Positions 26,446 to 35,672 of a stretch of DNA of 64,000 nucleotides are shown in pieces (positions within the stretch are counted from its first letter, which is position 1; each line of letters starts with the position of its first letter). Position numbers and translations under genes: made by a program. The DNA comes from Aureispira sp. CCB-E. Its GTDB lineage: Bacteria > Bacteroidota > Bacteroidia > Chitinophagales > Saprospiraceae. Location of the stretch: contig NZ_CP133671.1 in the NCBI RefSeq assembly GCF_031326345.1, positions 6,917,501 through 6,981,500 of the forward strand. The letters run 5' to 3'. The notes beneath the pieces are model-generated. The model had not been told where the DNA came from. It saw only the letters and a list, made by a program, of their open reading frames with translations, and ran no database searches.

Positions 26446-27597
26446 ATGGAAGAGTATGTCTACTTGAATAATGCCGCTACCAGCTTTCCTAAACCACCTT
26501 CGGTAGTTGATGCTGTTACGAAGATATTGATCCAACCACCTCTACATAATTCTAGAAATAACCTCTCGCAATCCAAACAGGCTATACAACAAAACTGTAG
26601 AAAGGCTCTTGCCACCTTATTTAATGCTCCCTCTCCCTCTGATATTGTCTTTACTTCTAGTGCGACAGAGTCCCTTAATCTTGCACTGAAAGGAAGTAAC
26701 TGGACGGGAAAACACGTATTGACAACAAGTCTTGAGCACAACTCTGTCTTGAGAGTTTTAAAGACCATGGAACGGGAACAACAAATTCGTTTGACGATTA
26801 TCAATAGTGATCGGTACGGTAGGATTACGCTCAATTCTATAGAAAAACACATACAACCAGATACCGTTGCTCTAGTCCTTAATCACTGTTCTAACGTAAT
26901 GGGGACTTTAAATGACTTAAAAACAATTGGGCGTTTCTTAAAATCAAAACACATCTCTTTTGTGGTAGATGCTGCTCAAAGTGCAGGGCTTTATCCTATT
27001 GATGTTCAAGATATGTTTATTGATATTTTAACGTTCACTGGACACAAAGCACTTTATGGAACTTCTGGCATTGGTGGCATTTATATTCGACAAAATATTG
27101 CATTAGCACCGTTGAAAGTTGGTGGTACTGGCGCTCAGAGTGATTTGCTATATCAGCCCACACACCGTCCAACTTACTACGAGGCAGGCACTAGTAATAT
27201 AGTAGGTATTGCTGCTCTTGATGCAGGCCTTCAGTTTATTCAAACAATAGGTCTTGATATTATTCGTCAAAAAATTCAGAAACAAATTCAAATTATAAAA
27301 GATTCCTTTTCCACTTATCCTCTAATTCGAATATACGCTCCTCTCGAACAACAAACAACCATTCTATCCTTTACCATAGATGGTATAGAAACAGCTGATA
27401 TTGGCTATTTGCTAGAACAAAACTATCAAATAATCGTTCGTACAGGTTTGCACTGTGCTCCTCTTGTTAATGCGCCTATCAATGCTCCTAAAGACGGAAC
27501 GGTCCGTGTTAGTCCCTCTTTCTTTACAACCAATGCCGAAATTGAATATTTTATTAAAGCAATTCAAGAAATTCTTTTAATGACAAACAACCACTAA
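26446..27597 (+). CDS. Cysteine desulfurase-like class V aminotransferase
   Basis: 383 residues from the ATG at 26446; an ATG at 26431 inside the terminal repeat of copy B would add five residues. It is a fold-type I PLP enzyme: YLNNAATSFP at the start, SSATESLNLAL, VVDAAQSAG with the pyridine-binding Asp175, and FTGHKALYG with the Schiff-base Lys201. Cys337 in RTGLHCAPL matches the catalytic Cys of group II desulfurases (SufS/CsdA, and the TIGR01977 group). The reaction would be cysteine to alanine plus enzyme persulfide. No SufE or scaffold gene is next to it. The 93-residue gene 17 bp downstream is the likely operon partner. Confidence 0.85.
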   Translation: MEEYVYLNNAATSFPKPPSVVDAVTKILIQPPLHNSRNNLSQSKQAIQQNCRKALATLFNAPSPSDIVFTSSATESLNLALKGSNWTGKHVLTTSLEHNSVLRVLKTMEREQQIRLTIINSDRYGRITLNSIEKHIQPDTVALVLNHCSNVMGTLNDLKTIGRFLKSKHISFVVDAAQSAGLYPIDVQDMFIDILTFTGHKALYGTSGIGGIYIRQNIALAPLKVGGTGAQSDLLYQPTHRPTYYEAGTSNIVGIAALDAGLQFIQTIGLDIIRQKIQKQIQIIKDSFSTYPLIRIYAPLEQQTTILSFTIDGIETADIGYLLEQNYQIIVRTGLHCAPLVNAPINAPKDGTVRVSPSFFTTNAEIEYFIKAIQEILLMTNNH

Positions 27598-27614
27598 AAA
27601 TTATATTTACACTT

Positions 27615-27896
27615 ATGAAGATACTTGAAATGCACCATGTAGAGGATTGTTTGGATGGATCCATGATCAAAGAAATTATTTTATCTCGACCACTTGATGC
27701 CAACCATATTAAAAACTTAGGAAAAGAAGGGAAGCTACAATATTATCCCCATTTTGCTAGACCGTTTTTTAAACTTAGAATAGACGGAAAATTAAACCTA
27801 AAAGGAATTGAAGGCAATACTAGTATCCGAGCTCGAATAGAGACACCTGTTGAGGAACATATAGAACTTTTAACTCAATTGATACACCAATCCTAA
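27615..27896 (+). CDS. Small conserved-looking protein downstream of the desulfurase-like gene
   Basis: A 93-residue protein with MHHVEDCLDGSMIKEIILSRPLD at its start and a KLRIDGKLNLKGIEGN strand pair later. One Cys (residue 12) is near the N-terminus and could accept sulfur, but this is speculation. There is no signal peptide. The gene starts 17 bp after the desulfurase-like gene and its stop overlaps by four bases the end of the converging metallo-hydrolase gene. The family is not recognised with certainty. Confidence 0.65.
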   Translation: MKILEMHHVEDCLDGSMIKEIILSRPLDANHIKNLGKEGKLQYYPHFARPFFKLRIDGKLNLKGIEGNTSIRARIETPVEEHIELLTQLIHQS

Positions 27897-28696
27897 CTAT
27901 TTCTTTCAGCATCTCTAATCGCAGAACATACCATATTAATACCAGACAGCCAGCCCCCAGATAGCAATCGAATCAACCACTGTTCCTTCATCTTAATTTC
28001 TTTCATAATGCTTGAAGGACTAAACCCTTTCTGATGCAACTCAACTACTATTCCATAAAAGTTTTCCAAAAACTGTAATTTCTTTGTAAATCGCTCTACA
28101 AAGGAATCTTCTTTAAAACTGTGGCTACAAAAATACCGATGAACATCTAATTTTAATACTTTTTTCAGCGACTCTATTTGCTCTATCACACTTTCCGTTG
28201 CCATAAAATAACGAATGTAATGGTGAACATACAAATCTCCCGAAAACAGCCAGCCTTGATTCGGTTCATACAAGCAAATATGATCTTCCGAATGACCAGG
28301 CGTATGCACGACATGAAATTTGTATCGATTGGTTTCTATGGTTTTATCAACAGGTTGAATGCCCGATACAGCCGTATTAGCCCCCCATGTTTTTCGCTCT
28401 ATAAAACAAACAGGCGGAGGGGATTCCATCAGCTTGGCACAATAGGCATGTGCATACATAGGAACATTTATCTTCTGTTTTAAAGCTGCTAGGTTGCCTG
28501 TATGATCTTCGTGATGGTGTGTTAAAATAATTTGCTCTATTGGCAAATCACCAAACGCCTTCATGACCTGTTTTTGTGCATTTCGATGCCCTGTATCAAT
28601 TAATAAACCATCGACAAAGAAAGCATTTACTCCCATTTGTGGAATTGTTTTTGACTGAGGAACAACAAACCGAAAACGCTGAACGAGCTCTTCCAT
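27893..28696 (-). CDS. MBL-fold (metallo-beta-lactamase-fold) metallo-hydrolase
   Basis: A 267-residue enzyme with the zinc-binding motif HHHEDH at residues 60-65, VHTPGHSEDHICLY with the next His, and LFSGDLYVHH with the bridging Asp. The C-terminal 80 residues are helical, as in the LACTB2/glyoxalase-II-like hydrolases. Substrates in this family range from thioesters to RNA, so only hydrolase activity can be stated. It starts three bases after radA on the same strand and is therefore translated from the radA message. Confidence 0.9.
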   Translation of the reverse strand: MEELVQRFRFVVPQSKTIPQMGVNAFFVDGLLIDTGHRNAQKQVMKAFGDLPIEQIILTHHHEDHTGNLAALKQKINVPMYAHAYCAKLMESPPPVCFIERKTWGANTAVSGIQPVDKTIETNRYKFHVVHTPGHSEDHICLYEPNQGWLFSGDLYVHHYIRYFMATESVIEQIESLKKVLKLDVHRYFCSHSFKEDSFVERFTKKLQFLENFYGIVVELHQKGFSPSSIMKEIKMKEQWLIRLLSGGWLSGINMVCSAIRDAERNS

Positions 28697-28699
28697 TTT

Positions 28700-30076
28700 C
28701 TATGCAAATAAGATATTATACAGTTCTTCTACTTTTCCTACAGGTATAATTTCAATATCATAATTCTTTTGATCAATTCCTTTCATATTAAACCTAGGTA
28801 CAAATATCTGTTCAAATCCAAGGCGATTGGCTTCCTGAATCCGTTGCTCTGCTCGTTGTACAGAACGAATTTCGCCCGACAAACCAATTTCTCCTGCAAA
28901 ACAAATATTACTAGGCAAAGAAACATCCTCTAGAGAGGAAATTAGAGCGCAAACAATCGCCAAATCTATCGCTGGATCATTCACTTTGATGCCTCCTGCA
29001 ATATTGAGGAATATATCATTGCTCACAAACTGAAACCCGCAACGTTTTTCCAATACAGCCAACAACATTCCCAATCGACGCAAATCAAAGCCTGTCGCAG
29101 AACGTTGAGGGGAACTATAAACAGCCGTACTTACCAGTGCTTGGGTTTCTATCAACATCGGTCGAATTCCTTCTAGGGTAGCTGCAATAGCCGAACCGCT
29201 TAAGTCTTCTTCTTTTTGTGATAATAATAATTCTGATGGATTAGAAACTTCTCTCAAACCAATCCCTTGCATCTCATAAATTCCTAATTCCGAAGTAGAA
29301 CCAAAACGATTCTTAATGGTACGCAAAATGCGATGTGTGTAGTTTCGATCGCCTTCAAATTGCAGCACAACATCTACAATGTGTTCCAACACTTTGGGTC
29401 CTGCAATAGCTCCTTCTTTTGTGATGTGCCCAATGATAAATACTGGCACACCGCTTTCTTTGGCATAACGCTGAAACTCCGTAGCACATTCTCGTACTTG
29501 CGAAATGCTTCCTGGTGCCGACTCGATGTGTGCCGATGTAATGGTTTGAATAGAATCTATAATTAAAATATCAGGTTCCAACAATTGTGCTTGCATCAAC
29601 ACATTAGACAGACTGGTATCTGACATAATGTAGCAATTCTCAGGTGTTTTCCCCAAGCGGTTTGCGCGCATCTTAATTTGTTCTTCGCTTTCTTCTCCAG
29701 AAATGTACAATATTTTTGCTTCCAAAGAGAGCGCCAATTGCAGCATCAATGTAGATTTACCGATTCCTGGCTCACCGCCTATTAGCACCATCGACCCATC
29801 AACAATACCTCCCCCCAACACACGGTTGAGTTCACCATCATGTGTCTCTCGGCGTTGCGTGGTACCTGTTTCAATCTGTGCTAATTTTTTGGGTCTAGGT
29901 TTTTCTTTTTTGGTGCCTTTCCGCCATATATTTTTAGCCTCTTGTTTAGCACTTTCTTTAACTACAATTTCTTCTTGGATGGTATTCCATTCCTCACAAG
30001 CATTGCACTGCCCTGTCCATTTAGAATAAGTAGTTCCACAACTTGTACACGCAAATACTTTTTGAACTTTTGCCAT
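28700..30076 (-). CDS. radA: DNA repair protein RadA
   Basis: A 458-residue protein of standard length. The N-terminal C4 zinc finger is CTSC...CNAC (residues 10-27). Walker A is GGEPGIGKST at 100-109, and the RadA-specific KNRFG motif is at 255-259. The C-terminal Lon-like domain includes VNDPAIDLAI and FAGEIGLSGEIR. RadA is a hexameric branch-migration helicase used with RecA in recombination. The metallo-hydrolase gene follows on the same transcript. Confidence 0.97.
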   Translation of the reverse strand: MAKVQKVFACTSCGTTYSKWTGQCNACEEWNTIQEEIVVKESAKQEAKNIWRKGTKKEKPRPKKLAQIETGTTQRRETHDGELNRVLGGGIVDGSMVLIGGEPGIGKSTLMLQLALSLEAKILYISGEESEEQIKMRANRLGKTPENCYIMSDTSLSNVLMQAQLLEPDILIIDSIQTITSAHIESAPGSISQVRECATEFQRYAKESGVPVFIIGHITKEGAIAGPKVLEHIVDVVLQFEGDRNYTHRILRTIKNRFGSTSELGIYEMQGIGLREVSNPSELLLSQKEEDLSGSAIAATLEGIRPMLIETQALVSTAVYSSPQRSATGFDLRRLGMLLAVLEKRCGFQFVSNDIFLNIAGGIKVNDPAIDLAIVCALISSLEDVSLPSNICFAGEIGLSGEIRSVQRAEQRIQEANRLGFEQIFVPRFNMKGIDQKNYDIEIIPVGKVEELYNILFA

Positions 30077-30215
30077 TGGTTCTTTTTTTATTTTAAGGTA
30101 GCATATTCTTACAATACGGCTTCAATTATACGCAAAAAAATGACAACAATCAAGTTATTAATTGGTGAATACCTATTGACCTGCTTAGAGCATCATACCT
30201 ATTCTTAGAAATACA

Positions 30216-30244
30216 ATAGCCCACTAATAAAATTAGTAGGCTAT
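30216..30244 (-). terminator. Terminator for the leftward lipase-ndpA unit
   Basis: A hairpin ATAGCCCACTAA / TTAGTAGGCTAT with one mismatch (30216-30227 against 30233-30244), 30 bases past the stop of the NdpA-like gene, followed on the reverse strand by a T-containing tail. Confidence 0.55.
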
Positions 30245-30273
30245 CATAATTATGTACTTGCCTTTCCAAAAGG

Positions 30274-31338
30274 TTACTTTTCATTATTAAAATAAATCTT
30301 ATAATACTTCATTTCCTTTTCTTCATCGTACCCTCGCTCCAAAAAGCCATCGGCTTGCGCTTGAGAAGATAAAATTTTAATTTCCATTTGCGTGTCCAAT
30401 TGAATATTGTTTTTGAAACCTCGTTTCGCTTTTTTAACAACAGGCTTATCAATATAGAACGGTTCTTCGGCTGTATCTTCAATTCCTAATTTTTCTTGAA
30501 AATCCTGTTTGTGTGCTTCAAAGGCATCTATTTTCTCATAATTATCTTCAAAAATCATTTCTTTAAACTCCGCTTCATCAAACTCCTTATAGTGCTCAAA
30601 ATAATCTTTGGAACGATTTAGAAAATCCACACGCTCGTGTTTATCTTCTTCCTTAAAAGCCTTTTTCCCAAACTCCTTACACATCTCTAGATAAGATTTG
30701 GTATGAAAGCGACTGTCTTGAACTTCTGTTATCATCAAAAATTCATCTTTCCAATATTTAGCATCGGCACTTTTTAAGTCAATAGAAACAACTCGATAAC
30801 CTGTTTCTTTGCTTGTATTAAATACTAAGCAACCTTTATCCAGTTTAGAAATATCTGTCCCTTCTTCAAAATCTAAGGTCCATTCCTCCTCTTCGTCCAA
30901 CTTAAGTTTCAGGTAGGTATCTTTGTTTTCGGCTTTAAAAATCCCAATCGCATCTACCATTTCATCGTTGACAATACAATCTTGAAAATATGCAATATAG
31001 AGTTCTCCCCCTTTCACTTTTACATGATTCGACTTATCGTATAGATGCTTTAGAATATTTATCGACTGTTCATAAAAATTAGCCTCAACATCATCAAAAA
31101 TGTACGAACAATAATTATAAATTTCGTTCATACTCAAATCTACCTCATGGTTAAATTCATAATTTTCTTCTAACTTAAACCCACTAAGGAAATAAGACAT
31201 CAACACATCCAACAATTCATCCGTTAGATTAAATAATTTTTTGGCAATACGGATGCCTTCGTCCTGAGATTTGTTGCCAACCTTGTGAAGCACCAATTTA
31301 GTCATGGTTACTTCATCTATATGTATATTCTGTTCCAT
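30274..31338 (-). CDS. Nucleoid-associated protein (NdpA/YejK-like family)
   Basis: A 354-residue soluble acidic protein that fits the 37-kDa nucleoid-associated family (PF04245): LVLHKVGNKSQDEGI near the start, then NEIYNYCSYIFDD, HLYDKSNHVKVKGGELYIAYF and AIGIFKAENKDTYLKL. In Gammaproteobacteria YejK associates with the nucleoid and topoisomerases; the Bacteroidota form is similar but longer and its role is untested. The C-terminal 90 residues (many Lys/Glu, ending KYYKIYFNNEK) are less conserved. It starts nine bases after the lipase gene, so both are on one transcript, which ends at the hairpin at 30216. Confidence 0.8.
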   Translation of the reverse strand: MEQNIHIDEVTMTKLVLHKVGNKSQDEGIRIAKKLFNLTDELLDVLMSYFLSGFKLEENYEFNHEVDLSMNEIYNYCSYIFDDVEANFYEQSINILKHLYDKSNHVKVKGGELYIAYFQDCIVNDEMVDAIGIFKAENKDTYLKLKLDEEEEWTLDFEEGTDISKLDKGCLVFNTSKETGYRVVSIDLKSADAKYWKDEFLMITEVQDSRFHTKSYLEMCKEFGKKAFKEEDKHERVDFLNRSKDYFEHYKEFDEAEFKEMIFEDNYEKIDAFEAHKQDFQEKLGIEDTAEEPFYIDKPVVKKAKRGFKNNIQLDTQMEIKILSSQAQADGFLERGYDEEKEMKYYKIYFNNEK

Positions 31339-31347
31339 TATAATAAT

Positions 31348-32631
31348 TTATTTACAATCTTTTCTTCCGTAGTAAAGATAAGGATAACTATCATCTATTT
31401 GGGGCAAATGAGCTTTTTCTTCTTCTGTTAGTTGTTCATAAGCAGCCTTTACATACCATTGAGGATTGTGATAATGCAGAATTCCCATTCCAATACAAAT
31501 TGTTCCACTCAGTTGATTTCGTCGAATCCTGCGCGCATTTTTCCTATCTTTGGTATCTATATAAGGATATCTTTTAAATCCTCCCGTTACCACGACTCTT
31601 TCTTTTGCTTTTTTGTACAATTTAAATTTTCCTAATTTTTCTTCATCGTACCAATTGCGTTGTCCAACATAATGATACTTGTACCCAGGCGCCCAAAGCA
31701 GCGTAATAGGATCTTTAAAATATTCAAATCGTTGAATTCTATTGGGTAGCAATTCATTGGCTTTTTTAATAAAAGCTTTGTTTCCTATTGTACGAGGACA
31801 AGCATACGCATACACATTTTGTACATTCAAACCATACGATTTTAAATACGTACCCGTTATCACAGAAAGTGCCCCTCCCAAACTATGCCCTGCGACCCAT
31901 ATTTTTTTATCCTTGGCATTAAACTGTGCCAACGTCGCAATTAATTCATCTCGAATCAAATCAAAACTTAGCCAAAACCCAGTGTGAATTCGTGTTCCTG
32001 CCAGAGCTCCGCCTGCTGGAGTTTGATTAATTCTCAAATCAGTTCCAAACCATTCTGCCCATTTATTCTTTCCGACATCATCTGTTCCTCGAAACAAAAT
32101 AAAAATCGTTTCAGGTGTTGAAATAACCATCAATTCAGGATCTAGCCCTGATTTATACTTAAAAATCCCCATAAACCGAGCACTCTGCGTATGAATTTTA
32201 TGAATAAACTTAAAACGAGTATGCCGATCATACCGTTTATCCAAACGCTGTGACTCTTCTAGTGCCTCTATTTCTAATGGATTATTAAAATAATGCTTAA
32301 ACCGCTCTGCATAGACCTCTTGAAAGTTCGTATCTTTGACCGCACAATGCGAACGAAACCAATCGGTTGATTGTAGTGTGTCAATCGGTTCACAACCATT
32401 GGCTAAATAACGCATTTGATAATCCAAACGCTCCAAATACATCAATTCTGTCATCTTAGCAAGAATAAAGGCATTCACATTATTGACACCACTTGCTGTA
32501 TCATTAAAATATTGAATGCATTTCTGCTCATAGGTAGGTGGATCAAATGTATAACTTTGGAGTCCTTGCCCCCATATAGTTGGCGTTAATACACATAAAT
32601 ATCCCAATAAGAGGTAAAGTTTTTTAAACAT
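31348..32631 (-). CDS. Secreted class 3 lipase
   Basis: 427 residues from the ATG at 32631, which gives a good signal peptide (LYLLLGYLCVLTPTIWGQ); the frame extends to a GTG at 32673 but that hides the signal. The lipase class 3 (PF01764) features are FILFRGTDD and IWVAGHSLGGALSV, with nucleophile Ser250 in GHSLG. Asp and His candidates lie downstream (KDPITLLW, KYHYVG). It is expected in the periplasm or outside the cell and should hydrolyse acylglycerol or phospholipid esters. The NdpA-like gene follows after nine bases; a functional link is not obvious. Confidence 0.85.
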   Translation of the reverse strand: MFKKLYLLLGYLCVLTPTIWGQGLQSYTFDPPTYEQKCIQYFNDTASGVNNVNAFILAKMTELMYLERLDYQMRYLANGCEPIDTLQSTDWFRSHCAVKDTNFQEVYAERFKHYFNNPLEIEALEESQRLDKRYDRHTRFKFIHKIHTQSARFMGIFKYKSGLDPELMVISTPETIFILFRGTDDVGKNKWAEWFGTDLRINQTPAGGALAGTRIHTGFWLSFDLIRDELIATLAQFNAKDKKIWVAGHSLGGALSVITGTYLKSYGLNVQNVYAYACPRTIGNKAFIKKANELLPNRIQRFEYFKDPITLLWAPGYKYHYVGQRNWYDEEKLGKFKLYKKAKERVVVTGGFKRYPYIDTKDRKNARRIRRNQLSGTICIGMGILHYHNPQWYVKAAYEQLTEEEKAHLPQIDDSYPYLYYGRKDCK

Positions 32632-32771
32632 TGCTTTTGTATTATGAATCATATTACTCCACATAGTAGCCACCTTATTAGTAATTTTTTGTGCTGCTAA
32701 CTATTGAGGCAAATAATTGAAAGAAAGATAAGCCTTTTTTTCTCGATGACATCTAATAGCAATTTTAGTTC

Positions 32772-33773
32772 CTAATCCTCCATTGAGAAAACAATTTTTC
32801 CAAATTGTTTTCCTTGATCCATATAATCAAATGCTTTAGCCCCTTCTTCTAATTTCCATGTGCTATCTACCACTGGAATCAATTGAGTGGTTGCAACAAA
32901 TGTTAACATTTGTTCAAACTCCTTTGTGTTTCCCATGGTAGCCCCCAAAAGAGACAATTGCTTCCAAAATACCTTTTGAGGATTCACTTTAAAACTACCT
33001 CTTGTGCCTCCATAAAATACAATCCGTCCTCCCATATTGGCTACATCCAAGAAATATTTAAATCCGTCTCCTCCTGCACTATCTACAATCACATCAAAGC
33101 CTCCTTTTGCTTTTTCTTGCAATAGTTTGTGCCAATTTTCTTCTTTGTAAGAAACGCCTCCTTTTGCTCCCAAGGCAATGGCTGCTTCAATCTTTTCCTT
33201 AGATCCAGAGGTCACATAGACTTCTGCGCCTGCCGCAATGGCAAATTGACAAGCAAACAAAGCCACTCCTCCACCTACTCCAGAGATTAGAACACGTTCT
33301 CCTTTTTGCAATTGAGCACGAGAAAACAAAGCTCTATAAGCCGTCAAGCCAGCTAAAGGCAAAGCCGCAGCTTGTTCAAAAGACAAATGACTAGGTGCTT
33401 TTCTAATTTGATCGACATCAACAGCTATATACTCTGCAAAACATCCATTGTCAGGCATTCCTAAGATACGATAATTGTTGGGTTGTACATTGGGAGCACT
33501 ATCCCAGCCAATACTTGGATTCAAAACCACGGATTGATTCAACCAAGAAGAAGAAACATCCTCTCCAACTTCAATCACTTCTCCTGCTCCATCTGAACCT
33601 AGTATAATTGGTGTGACAACACCAGGATACAACCCCTGTGTAATGTAAACATCTCGATGATTGATGGCTGCTGCTTTTATTTTTACCAGTACTTGCCCCT
33701 TTGTAGGAGTTGGTTGAGGCATTTCTTGACAAGTGATCGGTGTTTTAGGTGCTTGAAGTGTTAAAGCTTTCAT
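32772..33773 (-). CDS. Zinc-binding-dehydrogenase-type quinone oxidoreductase (MDR superfamily)
   Basis: A 333-residue medium-chain reductase. The N-terminal GroES-like part has AAINHRDVYITQG, and residues about 140-270 form the NADPH fold with LISGVGGGVALFACQ and VDSAGGDGF. The catalytic zinc ligands are not seen, as is usual for NADPH:quinone/enone reductases. The ending AFDYMDQGKQFGKIVF is typical of the family. It stands alone. The exact substrate (quinone, enone or enoyl) is not predictable. Confidence 0.88.
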   Translation of the reverse strand: MKALTLQAPKTPITCQEMPQPTPTKGQVLVKIKAAAINHRDVYITQGLYPGVVTPIILGSDGAGEVIEVGEDVSSSWLNQSVVLNPSIGWDSAPNVQPNNYRILGMPDNGCFAEYIAVDVDQIRKAPSHLSFEQAAALPLAGLTAYRALFSRAQLQKGERVLISGVGGGVALFACQFAIAAGAEVYVTSGSKEKIEAAIALGAKGGVSYKEENWHKLLQEKAKGGFDVIVDSAGGDGFKYFLDVANMGGRIVFYGGTRGSFKVNPQKVFWKQLSLLGATMGNTKEFEQMLTFVATTQLIPVVDSTWKLEEGAKAFDYMDQGKQFGKIVFSMED

Positions 33774-33883
33774 GATGATTCGTTAGTTAGAAACACAAGC
33801 AAACCATACACCTTTACAGTTGATAGTCTTTCTTTGTCGGAAAGATGTACACATAAGTGGTCAAAAACTTACAGCGATATGAT

Positions 33884-34453
33884 TTACTTTCGTTTTTCTG
33901 AGCGTAATATAATTTTGGTGTAAGGTAGCCACTTTCTAAAGATTTTTCGTTGTTCTTCTGTGAAATTATTGCCACCAATATAGATTGCATTTAACTTTTC
34001 TAACTTTGTTAAGTCCTTTGGCAACTCACTCAAGTTGTTGTTTCTAAGATCCAATACCTCCAAATTCGATAAACCTAGAATGGCCTTCGGCAAATTGGAA
34101 AATTTATTATCACTAATATTAAGTCGCTCCAAATGATTTAATTTTTTGAGTGTCGCTGGTAATTCCTCCAAATTATTACCAGCAAGATTTAAACGCTTTA
34201 GGTTGCTCAACTTATCGATGTATTCAGGCAATTCTTCCAATGTATTATTTTGAAAATTGAGTCGTTCCAATCCATCAAATAAAACAATGTCTTTAGAGAT
34301 ATGTGTCCATGAGGCACTGTTTACATTCAGTATTCTAGTATTTTTAGCCTCAGATTTTTCGGAAGGGCTTGCCTGCCAATGCCCTTCTGGCAATTGTTGC
34401 TTGGAGCAGCTTAGGGCACATAAAACAGCAGCAATAAATGTAAAATAATTCAT
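33884..34453 (-). CDS. Leucine-rich-repeat lipoprotein
   Basis: 189 residues from the ATG at 34453; the frame extends to 34534 but that adds 27 residues before a good signal peptide. The signal NYFTFIAAVLCALSC ends in a lipobox-like Cys. The mature protein has five to six LRRs of 23 residues (GLERLNFQNNTLEELPEYIDK, cut here to 21 positions 65-85 without repetition of the rest), capped by IYIGGNNFTEEQRKIF and a basic tail. It should be displayed on a membrane surface and bind another protein. It is smaller than the cytoplasmic LRR protein at 22469. Confidence 0.8.
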   Translation of the reverse strand: MNYFTFIAAVLCALSCSKQQLPEGHWQASPSEKSEAKNTRILNVNSASWTHISKDIVLFDGLERLNFQNNTLEELPEYIDKLSNLKRLNLAGNNLEELPATLKKLNHLERLNISDNKFSNLPKAILGLSNLEVLDLRNNNLSELPKDLTKLEKLNAIYIGGNNFTEEQRKIFRKWLPYTKIILRSEKRK

Positions 34454-34567
34454 AAGGGATATTTTTTGAGATTTACAAAACAGCCACTCTACACAACCAT
34501 TTTCAAGTTGGCAAATAAGCTCTTTGATCAACATTAGTGTCGTTTAATGGAATGTTAAAAGGACTTT

Positions 34568-35473
34568 TTAACTAAATACACCCGTTCTTTCTACAATAAT
34601 AGGAAACTCTTTATAAATACTAAAAGGTTTGCCTGCACGCAGGCGTTGCTTTAATGGCGCCAACAAATCTCGAATCCGTTTAGACTTAATTCTCTTATAA
34701 GATCGGTGTAGCACAATCGCAAAATGAGGTTCCATACGCACCTGTTTTCCATTAACCCAATACACCCCACGTTTCATGTACATAATTTCGCCTAGTTTAT
34801 AGGCTTTGCCTCTAAATTCTTCTGTTGATCGCCATTTTAGTAGTTTTCCAATCACCAACACATAGTCGTATTCTACATTATGATCATTGATAGCGTCTGA
34901 GTTACTCTTTTTCTTTTTGTAAGGGTAATCTGCCAATATTGTTACCGGTTGAATAACCATATAGGGCTTGCCAAGCATGTACTTATAGTCTCGTTTCAAC
35001 TGCTCTTGCAATTCACTCTTAGTATACCGCTTGATATCACGATGATCCTCTTTTGAGTTCTTGGTAATATCCAACTTAGCTTTTCTTTTTTCTTTTTTAT
35101 ATGGAAGAATGGGATCTGGCTTACTTGATAAAGCTCCTAAGATCTCTCCAAAAAGTCCTGTCCCGTCATCTTCCTCATCATCCTCTTCATCATTATCAAA
35201 AAAGGAAGCCAAATCTAAATCATCTTCGCTATTGGTCGTTTCAGGTTCGTCCTCAAAGAACGATGCTAAGTCATCCTCCTCTCCTTCATTGTCATCAAAA
35301 AAAGAGGCTAAATCATCATCCTCTTCTTCGTTTTCAAAAAAAGAAGCCAAATCATCTTCGTCTTCATCATTTGCAAACAAAGAGGCTAAATCGTCCTCGT
35401 CATTTTCATCCTCTTTAAAGAACGATGCCAAGTCATCATCTCCATCTAATATATCATCCAAATCCTTTGCCAT
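34568..35473 (-). CDS. Acidic protein with six DDLASFF repeats and a basic C-terminal domain
   Basis: A 301-residue cytoplasmic protein. Residues 1-105 are almost only Asp, Glu and a motif repeated six times, (D)DLAS(F/L)F, spaced 13-17 residues apart; one more variant is the GLFGEIL segment near 105. Residues 120-301 form a basic, mixed alpha/beta domain (KRYTKSELQEQLKRDYKYMLG, positions about 150-170; later KGVYWVNGKQVRMEP-like sequence). No known domain is recognised. Repeated short motifs in a disordered acidic tail suggest multivalent binding of one partner. The pattern loosely recalls clamp-binding or SSB-tail peptides, but that is only resemblance. No operon partner is evident. Confidence 0.7.
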   Translation of the reverse strand: MAKDLDDILDGDDDLASFFKEDENDEDDLASLFANDEDEDDLASFFENEEEDDDLASFFDDNEGEEDDLASFFEDEPETTNSEDDLDLASFFDNDEEDDEEDDGTGLFGEILGALSSKPDPILPYKKEKRKAKLDITKNSKEDHRDIKRYTKSELQEQLKRDYKYMLGKPYMVIQPVTILADYPYKKKKSNSDAINDHNVEYDYVLVIGKLLKWRSTEEFRGKAYKLGEIMYMKRGVYWVNGKQVRMEPHFAIVLHRSYKRIKSKRIRDLLAPLKQRLRAGKPFSIYKEFPIIVERTGVFS

Positions 35474-35672
35474 TGTATGTTTTTTAGCCTAGCACATTGT
35501 AAAGTAATTCTCTAAGAATAGTTACAGCGCACCAGCATATGCTGTCAAAAATAGTGAAAATAGGTTTAAAGATACCTCTAAAAATATTTACTCCTTCTTA
35601 ATCTACAATTTAGTCATAAAAACTGAAGAAAACAAGTAGATTTTATAGATTTCTACTAGCAAATCGCAACCG

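Noticed and set aside
34800-35473. CRISPR-like regular repeats
   Set aside because: The periodicity is codon-level repetition of the DDLASFF motif inside an open reading frame; spacers are not unique and lengths vary.
35061-35492. Forward-strand ORFs over the DDLASFF gene (Ser- and Lys-rich, or His/Leu-rich)
   Set aside because: They are antisense shadows of the Asp/Glu-rich repeats; composition is forced by the real reverse-strand gene.
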